In this document: positions 1-7,837 of the stretch, in pieces
How positions within the stretch are numbered: the first letter of the stretch is position 1
How the letters are laid out: each line of letters starts with the position of its first letter
Source: Clostridiaceae bacterium
GTDB taxonomy: Bacteria > Bacillota > Clostridia > Saccharofermentanales > DTU023
Assembly (NCBI GenBank): GCA_012838135.1
Contig: DUPV01000016.1
Coordinates: 36,958 to 100,957, forward strand
Direction of reading: 5' to 3'
Length of the DNA stretch: 64,000 nucleotides
Position numbers and translations under genes: made by a program
The notes under the pieces: model-generated
The model's database searches: none
Told to the model about the DNA's origin: nothing
The model's input: the letters and a program-made list of their open reading frames with translations, nothing else

Positions 1-2115
1 GCGACGGTATTTACGTATTGTTATATACTGTTTTGTGCTGTATTCATTCCGTTTTTATTGACGCCACAATTCTTTGCGGGTTTGAAAATAAAACAGATGG
101 TGAACAAAAGAAAGGCAGCAAGCGATATGAAAATATTTGGGACTGATGTGCCTGATACTGCGCAAAACCAAGATGACATGGTGACAGCCTGGAATATGGA
201 TATGCAGATATTATCGCCGAGAATTGTCGATGAATCAGGGAATAGTGAATTTCCAAACAGTGATATAGAGATTTTTCTCAATTCTTATAAAAAAACACTT
301 AGTGATTTATTACCTGAAGCAAGTATGCCGGAAGAGCTTTTAGCTAATTATTCTTATGAAAGTTGTTTGCGTAAAGATCCGGAAGGCAAGAAGGAAATTT
401 ATTTGCTTCGACGGGATGATAATACCGGAGTCTTACTTAAAATTACACAGGACTATCCTGAAGAAGATGCACTTGAAGAAGCAAATCTGTTAGCAAAATT
501 GGATCATCCGGGGATTCCGAAAGTATTTGACTCTTTTGAGTATGCCGGGAAAAATTTCATACTGCGCGAATATTTTGAAGGACGTTCGCTTTATGAGATC
601 ATTAAAAAAGGCGGTTGTCTGGGAGCAAAAGATATTTTTGGCATAGTGCTGAAGCTTGTGGATATTTTGAGTTATTTGCATTCCAGGATACCTCCTGTAA
701 TTCATCGTGATATCAAGCCTCAGAATATTATCGTCGGTAAAGACGGAAGCATACATTTGATTGATTTTGGAATTGCGAGATTGCATAAGTACGAACGTAT
801 ACAAGATACTTCGGTGATTCTGACACTAGATTATGCTTCACCTGAACAATATGGTTTTGAACAGACAACACCTTTGTCGGATATTTATTCTCTTGGTGTT
901 GTAATGCTTTTTATGGCTACAGGCAGAACTGCCAGAACAGGCTTGGAATCACAAATTGTTAATAATCGGCTGCGCAACTTGATTGAGCAATGTATTGCAT
1001 TCAATCCGAAATCTCGAATTCAGAGCGTAGAGCAGATCAGGCATTATATCATGCGCGACAGCAATCAACGGAAGTCAAAAAGAAAACGTTCACTGATAGT
1101 TGCAGCCTTATTGTTGATTTGTGCGACTTTTCTTTCTTTTTTGTCTTACGGAATAGGACTTTTCAGAGGAAAAAGTCATGCTGAAAGTCTTGGTTATGAT
1201 CAGGGTTACGGTGTAGGTTATACAGATGGGTATGATGCAGTGCCTGTTCTTCATATGAGAGAAATACAGTCTGATCTAAATCGCGGCAATAGTCTCGGCA
1301 ACTCAGCCATTGCCGGAGGAGCTTATGCTGTGCAGAGTGAAGATTCTATTTTCTTTCTTTCAAATGGGAATATATACAAAATGTCGGAGCGCGGAACGGA
1401 AACCGAGCTTTTAGTGGAGGGAAAAGATGCCGCTGCTTTAAGCTTTTGCAATGGCTGGTTATATTATTCTTCCGGCAAGAATATTCTGCAAACAAATATT
1501 TATACTCTTGAAACCGATGTACTTTGTGAAAACTTGCCCGGAGAAATACATATATTAAATGATTGCTATTATGTCAAAACAGATGACGGACTATATTTGC
1601 TGAATACGATGACCGGTAAATTGACATCTTTAAACAATTTCTCTGCTTTAATGTCTTTGAACATAGTAGAAAACGGTTTGTTTTACGTCGATGAAAATGA
1701 TAATTCCCTTTATAGTGCTAATCTAAATGGCAGTAGTGCAACTAAAATCTTGGATCGGCATTGTAGTAGCATTTGTTGGTTTGAGGATACTCTCTTTTGT
1801 GCAGTTAATGATGATGAAAAAAATGAATTGATTTTAGTTCGCGAGAATTTTGAAGAAGCTGAAACTCTTTCCGAGACAAATGCTGCTATGATCAACGTAA
1901 CCGAAAACGGAATATATTTTATCAATGGATATGACAGAACAATTAACTTGTGTTCGTTTGACGGACGCATCAGAAATAGAATCTCAAAAAATCGTGCTAC
2001 TGACTTTAATATTGCCGGGAATTGGATTTTTTACCATAATGCCGCAGACGATAATAGGCTGTGGTGTGTAAGGCTTGACGGAGCCAATGATCACCCTGTA
2101 CAGGTTGGAGGATAG
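1..2115 (+). CDS. Ser/Thr protein kinase with TM and extracellular beta-propeller-like domain (5' end outside window)
   Basis: The frame is open from base 1, and the residues it encodes before the TTG at 58 look like a membrane segment (YCYILFCAVFIPFLL), so the gene very probably starts upstream of the window. A eukaryotic-like kinase domain follows: ATP-anchoring Lys at 439-441 (LLKIT), HRDIKPQN from 703, DFG at 763-771, then SPEQYG. The glycine loop is not obvious. A single TM lies at about 1090-1164, then a Gly-Tyr-rich stretch (GYGVGYTDGYDAV), then about 270 residues of short beta repeats resembling DUF5050-type propellers. The kinase faces the cytoplasm and the propeller the outside, so it is probably a membrane sensor kinase. 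The ligand is unknown. The next gene starts 4 nt downstream. Confidence 0.85.
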   Translation, partial: ATVFTYCYILFCAVFIPFLLTPQFFAGLKIKQMVNKRKAASDMKIFGTDVPDTAQNQDDMVTAWNMDMQILSPRIVDESGNSEFPNSDIEIFLNSYKKTLSDLLPEASMPEELLANYSYESCLRKDPEGKKEIYLLRRDDNTGVLLKITQDYPEEDALEEANLLAKLDHPGIPKVFDSFEYAGKNFILREYFEGRSLYEIIKKGGCLGAKDIFGIVLKLVDILSYLHSRIPPVIHRDIKPQNIIVGKDGSIHLIDFGIARLHKYERIQDTSVILTLDYASPEQYGFEQTTPLSDIYSLGVVMLFMATGRTARTGLESQIVNNRLRNLIEQCIAFNPKSRIQSVEQIRHYIMRDSNQRKSKRKRSLIVAALLLICATFLSFLSYGIGLFRGKSHAESLGYDQGYGVGYTDGYDAVPVLHMREIQSDLNRGNSLGNSAIAGGAYAVQSEDSIFFLSNGNIYKMSERGTETELLVEGKDAAALSFCNGWLYYSSGKNILQTNIYTLETDVLCENLPGEIHILNDCYYVKTDDGLYLLNTMTGKLTSLNNFSALMSLNIVENGLFYVDENDNSLYSANLNGSSATKILDRHCSSICWFEDTLFCAVNDDEKNELILVRENFEEAETLSETNAAMINVTENGIYFINGYDRTINLCSFDGRIRNRISKNRATDFNIAGNWIFYHNAADDNRLWCVRLDGANDHPVQVGG

Positions 2116-2119
2116 TTCC

Positions 2120-3706
2120 ATGGCAATCAAACCGAAATTCAAGTGGGCAAATCAGGAAGAACGCTCTGTTTTTGAAATTGTTTCGGAAGACGGAATCATG
2201 CAACCGAATGAAATTTTGTATATTGTTCAGCAAATATGTTATTTGTTCGAGAAACAATATTATGATGACCTGTCAAAGTTTCACAGATATATTCATCCGA
2301 AAAATATTATCATACATAAAACAGATCGTGTTCAAATATCTGAATCAATACGGCCGGTTTTTGAGCGGGAAGCTTATATTCCTCCGGAACAAAGTCAATC
2401 CGATGATTATACTTTCGAAGCAATTGTATATGGATTAGGCGCACTCATGATTTTTATGGCAACCGGTCATGAGAAGAAAACAAATTTGGAATCGTTTATT
2501 GAAAATCGTGCACTGCGTGATCTGATAGAACACTGCATTGCCTTCGATCCGCAGTCACGCTTTCACAATATAAAAGAACTGCTGAATGCAATAAAAAGAA
2601 CAAAGATTTCTCTGAATAAAAAGTTATTTGTTTTTATGATATTAGCTTGTGTCCTTTTAATATCAGGTTTGATCTTCTGTTTTTATCGACATGGAACAAA
2701 GCGGGGTAACTCCATCGGAGAAAATTCCGGCTACGCAACAGGCTATGCAATCGGCTATGAAAAAGGTTTTTCAGATGCGCCGGGAATCGGAATCAAAAAT
2801 CCTGTTTTTGATTCGAAAAACGGAAATCTTTCAGGAAATTATGCATCGGAACTAGGTGCAATTGCAGCCAACGGTGAAGATGAAGTATTTTTTATTTTTG
2901 AAGATAATATATATCGGATGGATCCCTATACAGAAGAAATTACAATGTTGCTATCGCATGTCGGAGCACGTGACCTCAATTATTTTGAGGGCTGGCTATA
3001 TTTCTGTACAGCTGAAAAGATTTTTAGAATCAATCCCGATACTTTAAAAGAAGAAGAATTTTGTGATTCACATTCAGGAAATCTTTATATTGTTGATGAA
3101 ATATTTTATCTCTATGACAGCTCAGGAACCGGGTATTTGTATGAGATAGATCCTGAGACGAAAACACTTACTCAATTAAGCGGTTCGATGGAATACCTTT
3201 GTCTTAATATTGTAGATAAGAAGTTGTATTATATTGATTCAGATAAAGGTAATAATATTTATAGCAGTGATTTAGACGGCGGAAATTTAAATCTTATTAA
3301 CAGTAATTATTGTGAAAGCTTTTGTATTAATAATGATGAAATATTTGCCTGTACATATATTTTTAAAGAAGATTCAAGTACAGATAATGTTAAAAAAGAT
3401 TCAAATATATATTGGGAAAGCTCCTTGGTCAGAATGGATTTAGATGGTGGAAATCTTGAAAGTTTGACAAATGTTTCTGCCCATTATCCGAATGTTACAG
3501 ATGGAGGGATTTATTATGTTGCAGGTCAGAATAAAACTCTCGAATGGATGTCTTTAGACGGCAGAACCCACTATACCATTGTGCCTTCGCGTACCGGTTC
3601 ATTTAATGTTGCAGGTCGTTGGATATTCTATCGAAATGAAGAAGATGACGGTAATCTGTGGCGAGTAAGAATTGACGGTTCAGGAAATACCAAGTCAACT
3701 CATTAA
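2120..3706 (+). CDS. Membrane pseudokinase with extracellular beta-propeller-like domain
   Basis: 528 residues, from the ATG at 2120 with GGAGG at 2107-2111; an upstream start at 2075 would overlap the previous gene. It is a tandem paralogue of the preceding kinase but starts inside the fold: the glycine loop, VAIK lysine and most of the N-lobe are missing. The catalytic loop reads HRYIHPKN (residues 55-62) in place of HRDxKxxN, and the DFG position reads ESI (75-77). The C-lobe landmarks IPPEQ and FMATG remain. TM at about 2621-2690, then a GYATGYAIGYEKG stretch and a propeller-like ectodomain as in the neighbour. Catalysis is very unlikely; a scaffold or allosteric partner of the upstream kinase is an inference. 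Confidence 0.85.
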   Translation: MAIKPKFKWANQEERSVFEIVSEDGIMQPNEILYIVQQICYLFEKQYYDDLSKFHRYIHPKNIIIHKTDRVQISESIRPVFEREAYIPPEQSQSDDYTFEAIVYGLGALMIFMATGHEKKTNLESFIENRALRDLIEHCIAFDPQSRFHNIKELLNAIKRTKISLNKKLFVFMILACVLLISGLIFCFYRHGTKRGNSIGENSGYATGYAIGYEKGFSDAPGIGIKNPVFDSKNGNLSGNYASELGAIAANGEDEVFFIFEDNIYRMDPYTEEITMLLSHVGARDLNYFEGWLYFCTAEKIFRINPDTLKEEEFCDSHSGNLYIVDEIFYLYDSSGTGYLYEIDPETKTLTQLSGSMEYLCLNIVDKKLYYIDSDKGNNIYSSDLDGGNLNLINSNYCESFCINNDEIFACTYIFKEDSSTDNVKKDSNIYWESSLVRMDLDGGNLESLTNVSAHYPNVTDGGIYYVAGQNKTLEWMSLDGRTHYTIVPSRTGSFNVAGRWIFYRNEEDDGNLWRVRIDGSGNTKSTH

Positions 3707-3847
3707 AAATCCGGTTTAAGCAGAATAAAATTAATTTGTTGCAGATCGGGAAAATCCTGAATATCCCGAACATCCTAATGGTGATGATACAACAGCTTTT
3801 ACTACAATTATTTGGCATTAGTTGCAATGTTGTTACCGTTACTTTTA

Positions 3848-3889
3848 CTTTCATAATTAATGTTTTTTTGTATGCTCCAAGCATACAAA
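3848..3889. promoter_or_regulatory. Shared palindromic element, copy 1
   Basis: CTTTCATAATT, ten bases, then TTGTATGC-N5-GCATACAA. The same layout with identical spacing occurs at 7478-7519. The inverted repeat has a 10-base arm here (3867-3876 with 3880-3889). No T-run follows it on the plus strand, so it does not look like a terminator. It lies in the gap before the zinc-ribbon membrane gene. An operator or conserved RNA hairpin is possible. Confidence 0.5.
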
Positions 3890-3997
3890 CTGTCTGAAAT
3901 TCCATTCTATATTGTAAATGAATAATAATCATACATATAAAAGTCCGGAAGGAATTTTTATGTGAACAAGTAGAACAATATCAGTAGGAGAAAAACA

Positions 3998-5572
3998 ATG
4001 CTGGAAATATTAGGAATAATACTATTGAGTAATGTAAACCGGAAGAATGCTCTGGCTCGCGGACGCCAACCGGGAGGTTTCATAGCGCTTACCATCTGTC
4101 TGTGGCTGGGTTTAGAGTTTTTAGGTGCTTTTATCGGCATAATGGCGAAACTCGGTATCGGCTCATATATTCTTGCTATCGTCATGGCTGCGATCGGCGC
4201 CATCATCTCGTATCTTGTAGCGAAAAACTGCAAACCGGGCACTTATGTGCCATCGGCGCCGATGGTACATAACTATACCGCGAATGTTGAGCCGCTTGCT
4301 GGTTCCGGACCACCACAAATGCAGTATGCGGCTATGCCGTATTCAGGAAACGAACAAGGAACACCAACTTCGTTTTGCCATAAATGTGGCGCACCGTTAA
4401 TCGAAGGTGCAATGTTTTGTGGAAACTGCGGACAACAGCGCTTTATACAGGTTGAAACTGCCAACACTCGGACACCCGAAACAGAAGCTGCTGTACTGTT
4501 CCCGTTTAATAGCGAAGAAACAGTTCCTTATACAGTAAAACCGATGCGTGCCGTATGGACAGCAGTTTGGGTTATCGGTGCCTGGATTATGATCTTTATC
4601 GCCCATATTTTTTTAGGCATCCATCTTTTATACTGCAATGCCGTTTCGGCTGTGATTGTTCATGTCCTTTTCGGTACGGGTATGTATCTGCTTATGCAAA
4701 AGAGCGTAAAATACAAGGTGTTTGCAGGAGGTACCATGGTCATTGCCGTACTAATTAATGTTTTTAATTATTGTTTACTGCGTATGCCTTTACTAAGAGA
4801 AAGTCCTTTCGGACTGAAAGAATTGTTTGCGATTCCGATTTCCCCTATGATGATTATAAGTATCCTTCTGCGAGCATTTGTTGTTGCAGGTGGTGCGTTA
4901 TTTTTTGCCTGGCTTTTGGGACCAAAACAACAGCGGGAACCGTCTCTTGATAACGGCACAACAGCTGCTTCGGATATGAAGGCCAAAGTTGAAAAGAAGA
5001 GAGTTTGGCAGACGGCGTTATACACTGTATTGGTGAGCTTGCCGGTCTATATAATTTTTATCCTTGCTACCTCGCCGATATACTTGCAGCGCCCTTTGCT
5101 TTTACTGCAATTTTTGATCAGATGTTTACTCACAGCGATGACACTGATTTTTACTCCTCCTGCTTTACATGGACTTTCCACTATGAATACTAAGCGCATA
5201 CGACTTTCAGGCTGGGGACTCGTCTGGTGCTGGCTCTGTGTGGCAGGGATGTTCTTTTCGCTCGTGATGTGTATAATATATGCGGTATCCTCCTTTGCAG
5301 CACCCATGTACTCCTCTCAGCTTTTCATGAGTATTACCTTGCTTACGGGCTTTATCATGCTGATCGCAAGAAGACGCTTGGGTTGGTACGTTATTCTGTT
5401 CGGTGCATATATTTCGCTTGTCGGGCAGTTTGATGAATCTCTTAGTGCCGTTATCCAAGGAGCAAATCATTACATTCCGTTTTTAATAGGTGCGATATCC
5501 GGTGCTTTTAATCCGTTAATCACATGGCTCTCCATCCGGGGCGCTTGGTATGCAAAATTTCCGAAGATGTAA
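3998..5572 (+). CDS. Zinc-ribbon multi-pass membrane protein
   Basis: 524 residues, ATG at 3998 preceded by AGGAG. Two hydrophobic segments occupy about residues 27-75. A zinc ribbon follows at about 128-146 with the paired motifs CHKC and CGNC, and then about eight further hydrophobic segments run to the C-terminus. I do not recognise a named family. The zinc ribbon resembles those at the N-termini of many Firmicutes membrane proteins, including the one encoded at 10491. It lies between kinase genes and is probably part of the same signalling cluster; its role is unknown. Confidence 0.75.
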   Translation: MLEILGIILLSNVNRKNALARGRQPGGFIALTICLWLGLEFLGAFIGIMAKLGIGSYILAIVMAAIGAIISYLVAKNCKPGTYVPSAPMVHNYTANVEPLAGSGPPQMQYAAMPYSGNEQGTPTSFCHKCGAPLIEGAMFCGNCGQQRFIQVETANTRTPETEAAVLFPFNSEETVPYTVKPMRAVWTAVWVIGAWIMIFIAHIFLGIHLLYCNAVSAVIVHVLFGTGMYLLMQKSVKYKVFAGGTMVIAVLINVFNYCLLRMPLLRESPFGLKELFAIPISPMMIISILLRAFVVAGGALFFAWLLGPKQQREPSLDNGTTAASDMKAKVEKKRVWQTALYTVLVSLPVYIIFILATSPIYLQRPLLLLQFLIRCLLTAMTLIFTPPALHGLSTMNTKRIRLSGWGLVWCWLCVAGMFFSLVMCIIYAVSSFAAPMYSSQLFMSITLLTGFIMLIARRRLGWYVILFGAYISLVGQFDESLSAVIQGANHYIPFLIGAISGAFNPLITWLSIRGAWYAKFPKM

Positions 5573-5692
5573 ATTGATTTTTTGCTCTCGTTATAGCAAT
5601 ACAAAAGCAGAGTGATAATAACCAAGCTAACAACGTTATTACGTTAATAAGACAGTAACTCTATATTATTCTTTATCAGGAGGTGAATTCGC

Positions 5693-7426
5693 TTGTCCGA
5701 TGTGTCAGAATTTTTACAATCATATAGCGAAAAGCTCCAACAGGGAATAGCTGATGCAGATATGCCCTCGGAACTGACAGAGCAGTTTGTTTTTGACAGC
5801 TTGATCAAACAAGATGACGGAAAAGAAGTATATTTTATTACCCGTAAATCAGACGGTTTGCGTGCCGTACTTCGTATTACAAGTGCTGAGAGCGGCGAAG
5901 ATGCTGTTACTGAGGGAATGGTACTGACAAAACTTGATCATCCTGCCATACCGAAAATGCTCGGTACATGGGAGCATAACGGACGCAGTTTCATGGTGCG
6001 GGAATATTTTGCAGGTGATGATCTTAATGCCTTCATCCGTAAGCACGGTACATTAAGCCGGGAAATGCTGTTTAATATTACTCTGCAATTGTGTGATATT
6101 CTGACCTACATTCACGGCCAGAATCCTGCCGTTATTCATCGTGATATCAAACCGGAAAATATAATTATTTCAGGTAAAAGTGATGTGAAACTTATAGACT
6201 TCGGCATCGCCCGCGATTTCAAATCAGAAACCGATAGCGATAGAGATACGCAAATTGCGGGTACGAGGTCATACATGGCACCGGAACAATTCGGCAGTGA
6301 ACAGACCGATCATCGTGCTGATATCTATTCTTTAGGCATGGTCATGGTTTTTATGGCCACAGGAAAAACAAAGAGACATAATCTGAAAACCATTTATCCT
6401 TATAAAGAATTGGTGTCAATCATTGAAAAGTGCCTGAGAAAAGACCGCGATCAGCGTTTTAAGACAGCGAAACGGCTGAGAAACAAAATCCTTTGGGTTC
6501 AACGACAATTTACTAAAAAGATACTAGTGTCTGCCGGGATATGTTTCCTGATTGCCGCAGCGTTTTTATCCGGCTTGTTTATCGGACAAAAGCGAGGTTT
6601 TCAAAACGGTGTAGATTTCATCATGGATATTCCTGTCGATAAGAATCGTCCGTTTACAGAAGAGGAACTCATAGAGCCAATTACCTTTGGCAGCGAATAT
6701 CTCGATTTAGCGGTGCGAAATATTTTGAATAAGCAGCAAGGCGACACAATCTACCGTACCGAAGTCAACAATCGCATTGATGAAATTCGGATTTATGGAA
6801 CCTATATCCTGCATCCGGATTTGGAAGATGAATTACTCAAAACGCATGTAGGCAAAGGAACAGTCAGTTACATTACCGATACGGGGTTTCGCATTGATGG
6901 ACGAGGTGATATCAGTTCTCTTACGGACATTCCCAACATGTATTATCTGCGCAACTTAATTCTGACCTCACAATCGATTTCCGATCTCTCTCCTCTTACA
7001 GGCATGAAGTTGGAAAAGATTAATTTAAGCAACAATTTTGTAGGGAATTTATTGCCGCTGAAAGATATGGTGACACTGCGCGAGCTGGATGTATGCCAAA
7101 ATCCTCTGCGTGATCTCACCCCGATTTCTCGCCTGCTCTCACTGGAAAGCCTTGACATCAGCCAAACACAGGTGACAGATCTGATGCCGCTTGCCGAGCT
7201 TACCAAACTGCAAACACTGCAGCTGGAATATTGCGATATTGAAGATATAAGAGTGTTAGCTAAACTGCCTAATTTGCAAGAGGTTGATCTGAGCAATACG
7301 CTTATCACAGACCTTTCACCGCTCATAAGGCAGCATAATCCCGTGACAGTACGTTGCGTGGGTTTGCCCCGGAATGTTGTCGATGCTGTACGAAATAATC
7401 CGGGCATTGTATTGATTGAGGAATAG
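5693..7426 (+). CDS. Ser/Thr protein kinase with TM and extracellular leucine-rich repeats
   Basis: 577 residues, TTG start at 5693 placed by AGGAGGTGA at 5678-5686. The kinase domain begins close to the start. HRDIKPEN spans residues 149-156, DFG 169-171, and MAPEQFG follows. The residue aligned with the ATP-anchoring lysine is Arg61 (VLRIT; the first kinase has LLKIT), which is unusual. TM at about 276-302, then a linker and about six internalin-like leucine-rich repeats (about 415-550, pattern LxxLxLSxNxxxDLSPL). The layout matches the first kinase with a different sensor domain. Activity is uncertain because of Arg61. Confidence 0.87.
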   Translation: MSDVSEFLQSYSEKLQQGIADADMPSELTEQFVFDSLIKQDDGKEVYFITRKSDGLRAVLRITSAESGEDAVTEGMVLTKLDHPAIPKMLGTWEHNGRSFMVREYFAGDDLNAFIRKHGTLSREMLFNITLQLCDILTYIHGQNPAVIHRDIKPENIIISGKSDVKLIDFGIARDFKSETDSDRDTQIAGTRSYMAPEQFGSEQTDHRADIYSLGMVMVFMATGKTKRHNLKTIYPYKELVSIIEKCLRKDRDQRFKTAKRLRNKILWVQRQFTKKILVSAGICFLIAAAFLSGLFIGQKRGFQNGVDFIMDIPVDKNRPFTEEELIEPITFGSEYLDLAVRNILNKQQGDTIYRTEVNNRIDEIRIYGTYILHPDLEDELLKTHVGKGTVSYITDTGFRIDGRGDISSLTDIPNMYYLRNLILTSQSISDLSPLTGMKLEKINLSNNFVGNLLPLKDMVTLRELDVCQNPLRDLTPISRLLSLESLDISQTQVTDLMPLAELTKLQTLQLEYCDIEDIRVLAKLPNLQEVDLSNTLITDLSPLIRQHNPVTVRCVGLPRNVVDAVRNNPGIVLIEE

Positions 7427-7477
7427 ATATTAACAGTACAAGGGATTTTCGAATAGACACTGAGAAAGAGCAAATGC

Positions 7478-7519
7478 CTTTCATAATTTTACTCTAATTG
7501 TATGCTTTATGCATACAAT
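7478..7519. promoter_or_regulatory. Shared palindromic element, copy 2
   Basis: CTTTCATAATT, ten bases, then TTGTATGC-N5-GCATACAA, matching the element at 3848-3889 with the same 21-base offset. The inverted-repeat arms extend to 10 bases (7496-7505 with 7511-7520). It sits after the LRR kinase gene and ahead of the small membrane protein gene. Confidence 0.5.
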
Positions 7520-7602
7520 TGATGTTCCGCCTAAGGTTAATCTACCAATATAGTTACAACACAATTGCTCAATAAATAAGTAATCAAGGAGGCATCTCAA
7601 TT

Positions 7603-7824
7603 ATGAAAAAAGAGAATAAAAAAAGTAAATTTTTAGATATTCTGGGTATCATTTTACAAGGAATAGGTTTTTTATTTTTAGCAGTTTTAATAAACCTTTT
7701 CTTACGTGAACGTGAACAAATCGATTGGACAGGGACTGGGTTTGGAATTATTGTATTTGTCGCTTTTATTATCATAGGAAGAATTCTTTGTAATAAAAAC
7801 AATCAAAATATTAGCAATAAATAA
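7603..7824 (+). CDS. Small two-TM membrane protein
   Basis: 73 residues, ATG at 7603 preceded by AGGAGG. A basic N-terminus (MKKENKKSK) leads into a hydrophobic segment (about residues 10-30), a short charged turn (REREQ) and a second hydrophobic segment (about 43-62). No family is recognised. The strong ribosome binding site and the 13-nt gap to the WG-repeat gene support a real gene in the same operon. Confidence 0.65.
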   Translation: MKKENKKSKFLDILGIILQGIGFLFLAVLINLFLREREQIDWTGTGFGIIVFVAFIIIGRILCNKNNQNISNK

Positions 7825-7837
7825 GAAAGGAAATGTT

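Noticed and set aside
3867..3889. Rho-independent terminator after the pseudokinase gene
   Set aside because: The hairpin has T bases before it, not after it, on the plus strand; it matches the copy at 7496 better as a shared element.
3603..3932. Minus-strand 109-codon frame after the pseudokinase
   Set aside because: Overlaps the pseudokinase end and the palindromic element; no start signal or recognisable protein.
6943..7473. Minus-strand 176-codon frame opposite the LRR region
   Set aside because: Ser/Arg-rich shadow of the leucine-rich repeats, with no family match and no ribosome binding site.
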